A stretch of DNA of 64,000 nucleotides from Liolophura sinensis (taxonomy: Eukaryota > Mollusca > Polyplacophora > Chitonida > Chitonidae): assembly GCF_032854445.1 (NCBI RefSeq), contig NC_088298.1, positions 11,583,504 to 11,647,503 on the forward strand, given 5' to 3'. The position numbers were made by a program, and so were the translations under genes. Shown piece by piece: positions 11,701 to 26,700 of this stretch (within the stretch, counting starts at the first letter, position 1; each line of letters starts with the position of its first letter). Below the pieces are notes generated by a model. The model ran no database searches and was not told the origin of the DNA. It worked only from the letters and a program-made list of their open reading frames with translations.

Positions 11701-14700
11701 AACAAGAGGCTGAGATGCATGCAAGGCTCACATATATGGTGCATATTTTTTTGTTAAATTTAAGGCTAAAACATGTAAAATGAAGATGATATAGTATTTC
11801 TTATTACATTGAGCCAGGCGTGTTAATACAATGGCAATTGCGTTAATATCTTTTGAAATCTAAATTTAAGACTAATAACATTAATGACTGTTTCTTTAGG
11901 TTACGTGAGCAGGTGGGTGTCCATTTCGAGATCGCCGTTCGTACTCTGAGGCCTCATCTTCGGAGATTTATGACCCAGTTTATGGACGAAAGAGAGGCCA
12001 AAGAGGTGAGCAATTTATTTTTAGAACTGGGTGCAACACTGGCTTAGATGATTATAGGGCTGGCTCGTTGCTCCTAATAGTAACTGGCTCTCTCTGTTTC
12101 GTCTGCGACGTTAAATCCGGAGGTTTTTCAGGTATGTGGTGAATCCCGGCTACTCTGGTTTCCTCCACTTATACACATGAACATTCTTTAGCACGATGTT
12201 GAATAAAAGCTTAAATTAATAAATGGATATTTACTACACAAAATTTATGAATTTATGAACACCTAATTTGTAAGATTTTCAGTAACAATTTGATAAGGGC
12301 AATGGTAATAAAACAATCCTTTCAACGAAGCGATAGATTGAGAGGAATGATGCTGATTTCATTTCGTTAAAGGAGAAGAAAATTCATATATCAGTCAAAT
12401 ACCATTGAAAAGAGTATGCATTTCCTGGCAGATGCATGCCATAAAAATCTAAAATGTACCTCAAGTTGATAAAATATAAATAAAGTCAGCGCAAACATCC
12501 ACTGTGGGCGATCCCATTTTGCCTAAGAACTGGTCCTGAAGTCTTCTGTGTTAGGAGGAGAATTGCCGTCGGAAAGTGCCGAAGTGCAGTTCATACATTT
12601 CCGGTAGAATTCTTCCAGAAGGTAGCGAATAGTACAGCTCGTTTTCCGCTTGACGATCGGAAAACCGGAATGTTGGACGCAGGTTCCGAGTTTACACGAA
12701 CAAGCCGTCAGTTTTTAACGGCTTTCACTGGCTGAGAGACAACACATCCCCAGCATAAAATTACAGGGTGTTAAAGATGGAGGACCCAATGAACTCGGCG
12801 ATTTATGCCTTTTTCAGGCTTTACGTGTTAACGAGGGAAAATGGCAAAATTATGCAGCAGGCACCCCACTTAGAAAAAAGTGTGCTCTTTTCAGCCTATA
12901 GTGCTATATTTTTTTAAAGTTTTCTTCCCCTTTAACGTAGACGAATATGCATCAGTAAACATTTGCTATTTATTTCAGATCTACTGGAATCTACAGGTTG
13001 TGTAGTTTTCCTTTTCAAGACTATCAGTACTAAATTGTCAAATTCCAAAAGTTATTCCAAAAGAATCAAATTATGATTCCTCTGTGTTGTTTTATTGCAG
13101 TTCGAGCGACTTGATGATAATCAGAGAAACGACATAATGAACATGGTAAATCTGGCAATGCAACTCCTCTCTGATTCTGAACCCGATTCGGATCAGACTG
13201 AATTCACCGATTCACTCGCCACCGTGCGGAAATTTCTAAGCCAGTTCAAGGGAGATAATATCAGTAAGTAGGTTTTCAGCAAATAATAGTTACATGGGGT
13301 TAAGCAACGAAATTGCTCACTAGATAAGATTTTCTTTTCTATCTGGATACACGTACGACGTAAGTAATTGGGTCATACTCTATATCTTGTTTATCTTGAT
13401 ATGGTGTGCAAAAATGTTGCGTTTTTAATCCCATCCGATGAAAACTTGTATAAAAATTTTACCTAGAAGTTTGAACATAAATACGAGGAAATTTAACTTG
13501 TTTCATTTGGCTTGCCTTTATTCCATTCACTCATAAATCTGAATTGTAGAATTGGATGGAACACTAATGAGATTATCTTAAAAAGTAATTGATATAAATG
13601 ACAAAGGAAAAAGATACAAAACTCGTGTCAAGAATTTGATTTGAGCATTAAAAATACTGCTAGTATAATATTAACCTTATTTGAAGGTTAGGGCCTCCGT
13701 CGCTCCGTTGGTTAGCACGCTAGCGCAACCTAATGACGCAGGAGCCTTTCACCAATGAAGTCGGTGTGAGTTCAATTCCAGCTCATGCAGGCTTCCTCTT
13801 CGGCCATACGTGGGTAAGGTCTGCAAGCAACCTGCGGATGGTCGTTGGTTTCCTCCCACCATAATGGCGTGTTCAGATATCTAAATGGAAGTGCTGGGAG
13901 ACATATACAAACTAACGTTCTATGTATTTTCCCTGCAGAATACAGAAACACGGACTCGTACTTTATGTGGAAGTCGGCAGAGAAAGTACTGATTGCATTC
14001 CAGGTAAGATATAAGACGCTAACGCTGGTTTACACCATACTATTGTTTACACCATACTGTTGTTGATTACGCCATACTGTTGTCGTTTACACCATACTGT
14101 TGTTCTTTACGCCATACTGTTGTTGACGCACAGTATTTAAGAGTATGCACATAAACGCTTGATGATAAATAAGCATAGGGCCACCAAGTAAAGAGTTGGG
14201 ATACCATTCGTATCTGCTCTCTGTTCAACTGTTGGTTTTATGCCGGTGTCACATACACATGTATTTTGAAGAAAATATTTAATTTCACAGTCAGTATTAG
14301 CCATCATGCAGTAGTCAAAATGTAAGTAATATATAATTTGTAATAAATGCGTTTTTTTTTGACGGTTTGAGCACTTTGCATAGCTGTGTGGATTAATGAT
14401 TAAAATGGAAGACATTATAATTTTATAACCCCAGGAGCTGATGACCTACGGACACGTGTATGCAAATGATCTGGCTGCACGTGAGGAGCAATTCGTAGCC
14501 AATGACATTCCACCTTCTTTCGCATCCAAGGCATATTTCGAAAGGTAATGACCAACTACTATAATACTGTTAAAATATATTAGACCAGGATTTAACACGA
14601 AACAAGAGTGCCGTAAAATACGTGTATAACATACGAAAGAAGTTATGGCTAGTGTGTAAACAACATGCTACTTTAAACTCATGGCCGCGTCGTAGGTGGA

Positions 14701-17700
14701 ACGATAACAATAAAGAGCTATCACCAAGTAGATGTAAAGGGTTTCACAGTCTTTCGATCCTGGTAAGATTTACATGGTGGCGCCTGACTTCATTATTATT
14801 AATGTGTGAATAATTTTAATAATGAAACTGTTAAAACCAACATAATTCAAGTCGTAATTTCTAAGTCTTGACTAAGTATTTTACTCTTGTTCGCTGTCTT
14901 CTTTTTGTCACTCCATCTGAACAATGGCTTATGCCTCACAGCTTACACACATTGCTGTTTAGGAAAATTAGGAGGGAGATAGCTCTATTTCTTGTGGAAC
15001 CCAGTGGCGCTTTTACCATTCATTCACAAGAATTCTGAAGTAAACTGTAAATCACGATTTACACCAAAGTAAATGAGCAAATGAAATGCTTTGCAAACAA
15101 TGTTTTGTGTAACATTTCTTACACAGGGCCAGGCCAGTGGATTTGGCTTGCGCAGCACCTCCAGATTTTACCATACATGGTGACATCCAAGCCGAATTGT
15201 ACATCTATGAGAGGAATCGAGAAGAGGCCTCAGTAAAGAAGCAGCGGAGGAAATCTGAAGAAGTCCAACAGGCGCTACAGAAAACTCTGAATCTCAAGTT
15301 AGCCAGCGGCTTTGGCGAGTCGACGCAGGAGACAAAGATGTTCGTCGTGAAGGGAGTTTTCGATCCACGTAACGGGGAGAGGATATCGCTCCAAGAAGCC
15401 TTGGCGAGGAAGATTATCAACAAAGCCCACGGGACATTTACCAATCCAGACACCTTCGAGACTATGCCCATATCGCAGGCAATCAACCTTGGCCTGATAG
15501 AGGTGGCTGTGGGAGAGAACGCTATGAATGGCGACGCCATGAGCGCCGACATCGACTACCTTCACGGAACGTCCGACGTCCGAAGATGCCCCATTCTTGG
15601 CGTCATCGACCCAAGGTCTGGCAAAGCCATTTCCGTCGATGAGGCTATCGCTGGGGGAATTTTGGACCCGGAAACTGGACTTTACTACAACCCTGTGACA
15701 AGACAGCAAATGACCCTCAAGGATGCTTTGAGAAAAGGCCTCATTATCTTGGATGCCAGATTTGCAGACGACATTGCCAAAGATGACGCCATTTTCTCTC
15801 TAGATCCCTCTCAGAGGTCATACAAGGTACTTGGAGTCCTGGACCCACGATCGGGTCAGAAGTTGACACTTCGCAGGGCTATGATGTCTGGGATTGTAGA
15901 CCCAGAGAAAGGTGTATACCGAAATCCAGAGACAGGGGAAGAGATCCCATTAGCCGAGGCCATACAAAAAGGCCTGATTATGGCAGACGAGGTTCCTCCT
16001 GGCACCAATGGTGACGCCATTTTGACCTTTAACGAGTTATACCTGAGAACGGAAAAAGTCCTAGCGGCGGAACCAGAGTTGACGGCTGAGAAGAGCGATG
16101 ATGTAGACGCTGTAGTGTACAACATCAACGAGCTGGCGTACAAAAAGCTTCTGGAAACGACGGATCCTTACCTTCGGGGAATCAGAGATCCTTTGGGTCA
16201 GTATGACCTGACGATCGAAGAGGCTTATAATTTGGGGATTCTGCGTCTGGACCGGGCGGAGTACGACCGTTTGGATGGGGACGTTATACCCCTGCAGGAA
16301 GCCGCGGCTCGCGGGCTGATTGACCCGGAGTTACTGAAGGAAATACTCAAACTCTACAGCGAGAACAGCATAGGAGAGTTGGTCAAGCAAGGCGTGTTGG
16401 ACCCAGACACAGGACTGGTCACCGATCCGACGACCGGCCTGACCCTATCATTACAGTCTGCTATTTTGCAGGACGTCATTAAACCAGAGACGACGTTTTT
16501 CTTCGACGTTCCATCCCAGAGAATCACTAGCTTGGCTAGCGCTATTGAAGATCAAACGTTCAACGTCGAAAACGCCAAATACAGGAAATCTCCCAAGGAA
16601 TCGGTGTCTCTTGCAGACGCTGATAGTACCCGAATCATCCGGAACACCATCGATCCGGAAAAGATAGCGGAGCATGCATGCGCACTCTCTCAGCTGCGCC
16701 CCCTCATGAATACGGAAAAGAAAGGAGTTCAGTCCCCTTACAAACGTGACCCAGTCAGCGTCGAAGAAGCAATAATCACCGACGTTTTGAACCTGCCGCA
16801 AGGCAGATACATGGATGAACCTGCCAATGAGAGCATGTCTCTTATAACCTCCGTGAAAAGTGACAAAATCGAACCAGACACCGCAATGGACTTGTTTGGC
16901 GCTCTTGATAAGCTCTCTTTGCAACAAGCGATTAACGAAAACAGGTTGGATCCAAGAACAGGAATGTGGTGCAGTTCGGCAGGGAGACAGTCTGCTCCTT
17001 TACCAAGCGCACCTTTTGTTGATCCGAATTTCGTGTTTTATATCGATAACGAGACAGGGGACGTCACTAGTTTGGCTTCCGCGATTTATCGAAGAAAATT
17101 TGAGCCGAGTTCAGGAAAGTTTAGAGACAGTCGAAGTGGCAAGCTTTTTACCATTGAAGAAGCCATCAATAATGGCTTGATCAATCCAAGTGTTGACCCG
17201 GGCACTTGTCTGAAAGTGACGTCCAATTTGAAAGACCTCATCGACGGCGGTAAAGTCAATCCAAGAACGACAACTTTTGTCGCTCCTAATGGTGAGACAA
17301 TGTCGCTTAGAGACGCCATGGCGAACGGATTCCTCACTCTAGCTTCGGAGGTGAGACTTGACCCAGCCACCGGAAGTATAGTTCTGGCCTCTGATGAAGA
17401 CGTCGTGCAGTCATTGGTCGAAATTAAGGAGACCTCTGATTGGTTGGATAGCATAGAACAGACCTTGGCTTCGGAGCAAAAACCTAGCGAAAAAGCGGAA
17501 GTCCTAAAAACTCAACTAGAAAGTCACCGGGTGTGTATCTCCTCTTTGATTTTTATATTTTCCCAAATTGTCTCGCTTTCGTCGAAAAGAAAATAATGAT
17601 TTTTTCATATGTAACATTTGTTCAGGGAATTTACCTTTCAATCTACTAAATATAAAAAGACCCGGGCACTCTGACTTTCATCACCCGAAAACTATATCGC

Positions 17701-20700
17701 CTGCTTATTGGGACAATTTTTAGTACGGCGTTAAAGAAGAATCAATCCATCAATCCATTAACAAATCATGTAGAACGATTTGAAACAGACCTTTCCATCA
17801 TACAAACTGTATTTTCGATAATTTAAGGCAGAGATGGGAACCTGCGTTTGACTATTTTAATGTTTATTTTTAGCAACTCGAGGCAGACATTTTGTCGCAT
17901 GAAAAGGCCGTAAATGCAGCCATCGGACGTGCTCGGACCGTGGTCAACAAATCGAAATTCGATAAGAAAACCGACGACAATCAACAATTCCAGAAACTCA
18001 AGCAAAATATCACAGACTTGGGAGTGCGCTTTGATGCGGTAAATTGATCTCTACCTCTTCCACATTTGTACATTTCTTCTAGGTATGACAGTACATACAA
18101 TTCACACTAATGGTAATATTTTTTTATTCAAACAGTCTTCCACAAAAGAACATAAAATGTACTTAAACTTGAACTTCAGATAAATAAGTTCAGTGACTAT
18201 GCTGTTAATACATGCAAACTGAGAAAATATTTCCATTTCCAGCGTTGAGCCTAATAAAGCAGAGTGCTGTGGAAATTCCAACATTTGTTGATAAAACCCA
18301 AATATCGTTCTGTACTAAACTGAGCAAACCAAGTTTCTCTCGTGAACTGGTTCACTGTTTTTTGGCAGTATAACTCAGGTAGTGGTTAAATAATTTCAGA
18401 CGAATTTATATTGAATGAAGAAAAAAAGTGAATAAATGATTTTTGGTAAGTATTTAATAAATAACATAACATAACATAAGAATACTATTTAATATAGAGA
18501 TTACATACTTACAAAATCGGCGGCGTTCTTCTACTAAAGGAGGTCTCCGTGACTCAGTCGGTTAGCCTCTCACCAATGCTAGCTTTCTCTCCGACCGTAC
18601 GTGGGAAGGTCTTTCGGCAACCGGCGGATGGTCGTGGGTTTCCCCCGGGCTTTTCCAGCGTCCGGTTTCCTCCCACTATAATGCTGGCCGCCGTCGTGTA
18701 AGTGAAATATTCTTGAGTATGGCGTAAAACACCAATCAAATAAATAAATTCTTCTTCTAACGAAGTGCATAATAAGTGTATTTATCAAGTACTAAAAGCC
18801 TAGGAACGAAGATAAATAAACAAGAAATTAGGTAAATGGTTAGCCAGTGAACAAAGGCGTGACCAAGGAACGGACAAAAGTGAAATCAGGAAATTTATAA
18901 ATATTCAGGCAAGACAAGAAGCAACATTACGCACGGAGAATCTGGAAGACATGACAGAAGAATTGGATATGTTTTACAAAGAATCACTGAAACTCGAGGA
19001 CTGGATCGACGACACACAGGAGCGCTGTAGAGAGTTACAGAGGTCTCACGCTGGGGTAGAGACACAGCATAACGCCTTTAAGGTACGGCTATCTTGCATG
19101 TTAAAACTGTATGTCATAAATTACGTATCATAACTACACCTCCTGAAGTAATGCTATAGAGTAACCAACGAATGAAGAGGGGAGCTTGGAGTTGGAACTC
19201 GAACTCTTTTGTCGCTAACGGTAACAATAATCATTCTGCACAATGTTGCTTATCAAAGCTTTTAGACATTAATTTACCTGCGACCTGTCTCATCATATAA
19301 ATGACACAAATGACACTGCATGCCTTCAGGAACTTCCTTAGCTCCTAAAACGCTCAGCAATGTTTTTCCAGCGTTTGTCTAATCCAAGTAAATTTTTTAT
19401 ATGTTATAGTAAATGTAATCAAAAATAGCTGCCTAACATTTCTGACAGGTCACATGGTACAGTAGGAGGTTTTAATACCTTCAGCGCTAAAAGAGTGCGA
19501 ACTCGAAACTCGCCTATTGCCATATCTCGTTTTATTAACGTTGAAGTCAAATCGAAAGGGTTCTATTATTTCATAAGCACCAGATCGATCTGTTAAGCAA
19601 AGGGAGGCAACTCATTCTCAGCCACGTCAAATAAGAATCTGTAGTTTGAACACATTGAAGCACAAAGCGTATATTATGTCACTATATTTTCAGGAGTTGG
19701 TTGACAATATTAACAACAAAGAAGGAGATTTAACAGAGCTGGTGAAAGCTCTAAATCGCTTCCAGGAAGGATCACTGGTAAGACACAAACATGTTTATTC
19801 TTTAAAATACGTTTTCCTATATTATCTTTCTTTAAATTCTTCGAAATAAAATATTCCTCACCTGAACCAGTCAACAGGTACTGATCAAAGCTGGGATAAG
19901 AATCTTCTTCCTAACCAAGGGTATATGAACAATAACGAGAAGTTTAAAAAGGTATAAACACCCTGAATACCTGTATATTTTCATCGTCAGCTTTGGTTCC
20001 CTTATGCAGCAGGTGGTTTCTGAAAAAAAAAAACCAACACAAAAACAAACCGAGGACATTTTATAGAAGAGGGATGATACACAGACATACAATATATTCC
20101 CTCTTAGATCTACATAAGTTTTAAGCTTCTTACCAATATATCCTCAACGGATTGTGAAAATGTTGGAATTAGTTGGTAGAAAATGAAAGTGGAAGAAGAA
20201 AATGTTTGTGCTCATCCCTGCGTGTAGCGATATGATTTAAACCAGTGGATCTGACATATGCCTACACGAAAAAATCTGTTAATTTTAACAGAAAGTCTAT
20301 TGTTTTGGTAATGCTAGAATGTATTCTGTTACTATAACGTAATATTATGTTGTTATATCGTTACTACAATCTTTGTGCTGAGTTAATTGAATGTTTACGC
20401 TATATTTAACAGAATAATCAGAATAAAATACATTTTAGCATCCCTGAAACAACAGCATACATTCTAGCATCACTCAAACAACAGACTGTATGATAAATTA
20501 ACAAAAATGTTTCTTTTGAGGGTAGGATATGTGTGATGTGACGCTTAAAAAAATCTACTATGCTTATGGTAAATTCAAATTATCTTGTTGAAAAATGCTG
20601 CAGGATTTCCAGAAAGCTTCCAACAACTACCGGAAACAGCTGCATATGTCTCCAACAAAACCTCCTCGTGCCAGTGGAACATCAGCGCTTGAGGAGGAGC

Positions 20701-23700
20701 TGGAAAATGTCGAAAGCAAATATAGAGAGTTGGGTAGAGAGGCGTCAAAGCTTGCGGACACACTGGGCACCATAGCCAGCGAGAAGAAAGAGTTCGAGGA
20801 GTTAGAGGACAGGCTAGACAGCTTCTATCCCAAAATTGAGGAGACTCTACGCAAGGTGTCTGCCGGAAGTTCATCTAAAAACCCGGATCAAGCTGCGGCC
20901 GATGTTGAGAGTTTAAAAGCGGCGCATGCGGGCTTAGTGTCCCAGAGTAAGACGCTGACAGATCTTGGAGATGTGGCTGAAAAGCTTGCAGACGCTCTTG
21001 GAGACATGAACAAAATTAATGAAGCTGCGGAAGTGAAAAGACAATACAGGGATTACCAAAATCGCCATAAAAATCTCCACAACGCAATTGAGAGTAAACA
21101 GTCTGAGCTGACCAACACTTTGTCACAGTCACGTGACGTGTCCAACCGTCTTGGTGATTTGCTGTCGTGGATTTCTGGTTCAGAAAGCCAACTTCGCAAT
21201 TCTAAAGCCATTAGCCTCAGCATGGAGAGGCTTAATGAACAGATACAACAACAACGTCTTCTCAACGCCGACATTACATCCCACAAGGGGGTAGTTGAAA
21301 GGGTTGTGAAGGAAACGAAGGAGGGTCCTGGTGCTGCAAGAAAAGTTGAAGAAATTCAAACGAAAATGGAACGACTAGAGAAATCTGCCGCACAAAGGAC
21401 GCGGGATTTGGAAGAAGTTGCTAAAAGTGCGACAGAACTCCAAGGCTCGGCTGCTAAGCTTGACGCTTGGCTAGGAGAAGCCATTGGAAGTCTTCAGGAT
21501 AAGATGAGGTCAGGGGATCGACATTCCGTCAAATCAAAAGTCGATGAACTCTATCACGAGAAGAGGAGCAGAGAAGATTCCATGCAGGTCTTGAAAGACA
21601 TGTGCCGGAAGCTCGTGGATGACGTCAGAGTGTGCGACACGCATGCTCCCAAGGAAGTCGTGGCGGATGTTCAGACGAAATGGCACGAACTAACGGAGTT
21701 GCTTGTCCAGCAAGTTTCACTGGAGGTAAGTATTCAGTTAAGAAAAAATATCTTGTCTGTCAAGGAATAAGTGCTAACCAAATGCTGTCCTTATTTACAT
21801 TGATATATCAAAAAACTTAATAAGGTCGTAATAACCTTATTTGTTTATGTTATTTGATTGCTGTCTTACGTCGTACTCATAAGTAAGAGCGCATAAGTGA
21901 AGAATATTTCACTTATACGACGGCGGGCAGCATTATGGTAGGAGGAAATTGTCTATAGTTTGTTTATTTATTTCATTTGAGTTTTACGCCGAACTCAAGA
22001 ATATTTCACTTGCATGACGGCGGCCAGCATTTTGAGAATAATTAATGTTACATATAATAATTCAGCATCGATAGGGACATCGCCAAAAAATAACAAGTTT
22101 GTTGAACAAAAAAGGCAGTGTGTTTCTATGCCTTTTATTTGCATCCGAAAAGCCTTATTAATTAAAATTGACCCATAAAACTGATGCTACACTTCAGGCA
22201 CTCACGGAGATTGACGGGATGTTGAAATACTTGGATAAGGCTGAGAACGAAATCAACACGGCTGAGCCAATCAGCGTGGAGCCTGACATCCTTGCAGTTC
22301 AGTTGAGGGATCATCACGTAAGTGAAACAAGATCATTTAACGTTCAAGATGGTGATTAAACTTAGCATAGTGAGTAGTTCTGTCTGTTTGGCTTGATTTC
22401 ACACAGAAAACCTAACCTTCTTTCATGCCATACCTTAATTGTGTTCATAATTTCTGTAAATTGTTGGGTACTGGAAAACGTGTTTGTTCGTTGTAAATAT
22501 ATTGTGGTACTGTTAGCGCTTCAAAATATACTTCTGAGCAATCTGTTCTTTGTGTATCAAAATCTCCTAGATGGAACTTAAAGTTCCACTTGAATCCTAA
22601 GAGAAACCAGCAGCCCGTTTCACAAAGCTGTCGCAATGAAACATCAAGCGCATTTACCATGGTAACGTATCTCTTCAGTATGTGTGGTCATGGAAGTTTC
22701 GCCAGGCGAAAGATACGACTGCTTCGTGAAACAGGCCCAAGGCAGAGAGCAAAATGATATGGGGGATACCGTATGGAACAGAGTTAAAAGCGCAGTTCAA
22801 ATATATTTACGATGAATAGCACTGTTTAACCCCAATTAGTGAAGAGTCCTCAAAAACAAAATCTTAGGCAGTTGCCGTAAAATTTTCCTGATGTCACGTG
22901 GTAATATTCCTTATCTGACGATGAATCAGATTACGTCAGCGATGGGTGACGTCGAGTGTTCTTGCATGACGTCACGGCTGGCCAAAATTGGAAACGACAG
23001 AGTTCTTTTGTTTCCGTATTATCCTGCGAAACTAACAACAGCTGTTTTAATACAATGCATTTTTTTTACAATTTATGAAAGCAATTCACATCATCTGGGC
23101 CCTAATCTTTTTTACCCTGCTTTCAAGAGACACAGTTTTTGATGCTGAAGTAGATCTTTAAGTAAAGACCAGACAATACACAGTATTGTAATGATACACA
23201 AAAGATTTAATCTGTGCTAGGCGTGACATACATTCAACTGGGCCAGTAACTTCTTCATCACCATTCGCATTTAAATATATTTTGCAGGCTTTCAATGAAG
23301 ACCTGCACGAAAAGCGAAACGCTGTCAAAGACATAATCAACAAGTGTAACCGAATGTTGCGAGAGACTACAAACGAACAGACGGACGAGATTAAAAACCG
23401 ACTGGAAAGTATTCGGACCCAGGCGGACATTGTGTGTCAGTTGAGTGACGACCGTCTCCACCAATTAGAAGCCGCCGTTCCACTGGCCTCGCACTTCAGT
23501 GAGAATCACGGAGAGTTGAGCGCGTGGCTTGACGAGATGGAGGCGGAGCTTCAGGCACAGGGTCCTGCTGGAGAGGATCTGGACCAGATCAGGAAGCAAC
23601 AGGACAGTCTGAAAGTGAGTTGTGAAAAAGCGGACGTTCTCTTCCCCTTCTGTGTACAGGTCATTTACTCGGGACTGTTCTTAGCAGGGGCCAGTGGATC

Positions 23701-26700
23701 CATGACTGAGTAAATGTCTGATAGAAACACATATTCTTACATAATGAAAATACTGTGAATGTTTGTCCCACTCCATCCTTTCAAAATCAAAGAAACTCAA
23801 TTCTTTTAGTGATCAAGGACAAAATGAATGGGATATAAATGCCAGCCGCTGATACTGTTAACAGCAAAATGTCGAAGTCATAAACACATTTTTGTTATGA
23901 AATAGGCAATTCAGGCTATGTTAAAGTTTCCACTGGTGTGAGCAGTATTCTTTTTTTATGAAAGAATTCGTTTAATCTTAACCAAACCAAGAAGTAAAAT
24001 CAAGTATCCAGAAGCCCCAGCAGAGTATTGGGGGATAAAATCATTTAGTTGTTCGGACATCTGCATCAACATATCAAGTGAGAACAGAAATATAAATCCA
24101 AGAGGACCTAACGCGTCTAGTAGAAGTTTGAATTTTCTTTGCTTTGAGAATAGTAATCAAAATGTTTTAAGGCGAAACCACATCCCCATTTCTTGTGTAG
24201 GGCACTCAGCAGATTATTGAGGACCACAAGCCATTCGTGGAGGATCTGAATGCCACGGGCCTGGAGATGATGGAGATCTGTGGGGACGAGGACTCGGCGG
24301 ATGTTCAAGGACAGTTGTACGGGATTAACCTCCGGTACGACGAGCTGAAGACGTCTGCCCGACAGAAGGCGGACGAGCTCAGCGAGGCCCGTAAAAACAG
24401 GGCCGATGAGGTAAGGCTGGAGTAGTATAGGTGTGGTCTTGCGGGTCAAATCTGATTCATAGCCACTGATTGAACTGCAGTGTCCTTACTTATTTTCAAA
24501 AAACACCTTACAATATAATTCAAGATGTACAGCATAGAGAGTAAAACTAGAGCAGCGACGACAGGGTGATAGCTGACAAATAGTAACACGTAACCCCTGA
24601 AATACGGTCTCTTGTCAGTTAACCTCAATCAGGTTTTTATTCTAACTGTTCTTGTAAAGGCATAAATTGTATAGCAAATTACACGCCCCCAACAGTCTCG
24701 TCACAACACAGGGTATAAATGGTTGTCATACACAATATTTCTTTATATGCTACACTCGGATATAATATGGGGGCCTCCGTGGCTCAGTTGGTTAGCACGC
24801 TAGCGCAGCGTAATGACCCAGAAGCCTCTCACTAATGCGGTCACTGTGAGTTCAAGTCCAGCTCATGCAGGCTTCCTCTCCGGCGGTACGTGGGAAGGTC
24901 TTGCAGCAACCTGCGGATGGTCGTGGGTTTCCCCCGGGCTCTGCCCGGTTACCTCCCACCATAATGCTGTCCACCGTCGTAAAAGTGAAATATTCTTGAG
25001 TACGACGTAAAACATCGATCAAATGAATAAATGATTGAACTTGTCCAACAATTAATATTATCCATTTCTGTTAAACGTTTCTGCAAATTGCGCTTAATTT
25101 TAGACTACCCTAAGTTCTCAATAAATTCCACCAGTAGAGCAATTTAAAAACATTTGTATTGCTCAGGCAGAGAAATATGAACTTTTCAATTTCAAAATAA
25201 CCTGTCTAGATCAAATATCTTCAATTATGTCAAAACAGGCACTATGTTAATTTAGCGTAAGGATGTGAAGTAACATTTCAAGCTGTCATCTAGGAGAGTC
25301 TTTCTTGGTTTCTTTAGTGTTTTAGTTTTTATTATTATAGATTACTTGAGATCCTTTTGTTGCCCAGAAATTTACCCCAGAAATCGTGTGTTAAGTCTAG
25401 ACAAATCAGATAAATCTGGGGGTGCATCTGCCCTGTGAACTTGGCTAATCGTTGGGGGCAGTTTCAGAAGACTGAGAGTGCAGAACACTTCTGCACTCTC
25501 GTTGGCACAGCATGCTTGAGATGGGGTCTTCAAATGCTTGCTATCGTTTGTGCTTTTAGAAAGTAATGACTACGCGATATTTAATTTCAGACGGCGGACA
25601 GCATCGACAGCCTGTTGGAGGATATGTGTCAGTTCAAAGGTCAGCTCGTGGCTGCAGATCCAATCCCGTCGAATCCCGAGAAACTGAAAGAGGAAATAGA
25701 AGAAAACAAGGTGGGTTAAGCACAACACAGATCAAAGTAGATATCCATGAATATAAGGAGAACCTTACAAGTAATATTAGTTTTCATGACCTACTTGTTC
25801 GAAAGTGTATCAGCAGTTAAGACTGATATTAACTTAAGTCTTGATTAAAACTCCATCGCTGGTATTGAAATTCAAGTCTGAGTGAAATTTGAATAGTATG
25901 TTGAACAAAGTCCTCCTTGTCCAATAATTGTGAACTGAGATACTACTGTTGGTACAGCGAACTTTGTCTTATTTCTGTGCGCAGATTATATTAGAACAAG
26001 TAGAGAAGAGACGGCCGTACATTGACCGAGCCGCGGATGCCGTCAAATCTCTGAAAGACCAAGAAAATGACGAAGATATGGACTGTAAGTGATCTTGGTC
26101 AAAACAGACTACGGTTGTTGAGTAACATTTCATTTCATTTATTTCACCAGTCTAATTATTCATGGACAACAATCCAATGAAAACAATATTGGCGGGAACA
26201 GAATCCCCACCGGGGATTATAATATCCCGTTTTTATCTGTCGGTACTATCTCATCTTAGTTTAGAGTAGTAACCTATACAGGCACGGTCCCTATTGATCG
26301 ATTTTTTCACTTAATTCTAATTGAAGCAGTGACATTAAAGAAGGTTTAACAGTACTCTAAACATTAGCTCACTTTAAGACACAAACATACCGTGCTAAAT
26401 CATCTCTTCTAGACGAACATCAGAAATCCAGCTGTTGTACGTTGATCACAGTTGAAAAGAAAGATGAAAATGATGTCTAAGTTCAAGACAGCTACAGGTT
26501 TAAATTACATTACTTGTGACAAACTTGTGAATTGAAACGTGAATGGTAATCGTGGGTTCCACGAGTGGAAAACTAAGTAATAACTGAAATGCTCTTGTGA
26601 GAGAAAGAGAGAGTGAGGAAAAAAAAAAAAAAAAAAAAACGCGAAATAAAGAAAAAATAGTTTCTGAATCTAACGATGGATACCAGTTATCCATTTCATC

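Noticed and set aside
15205-15709. Minus-strand open frames opposite the plakin-repeat exon
   Set aside because: Shadows of the plus-strand coding sequence, explained by its codon bias.
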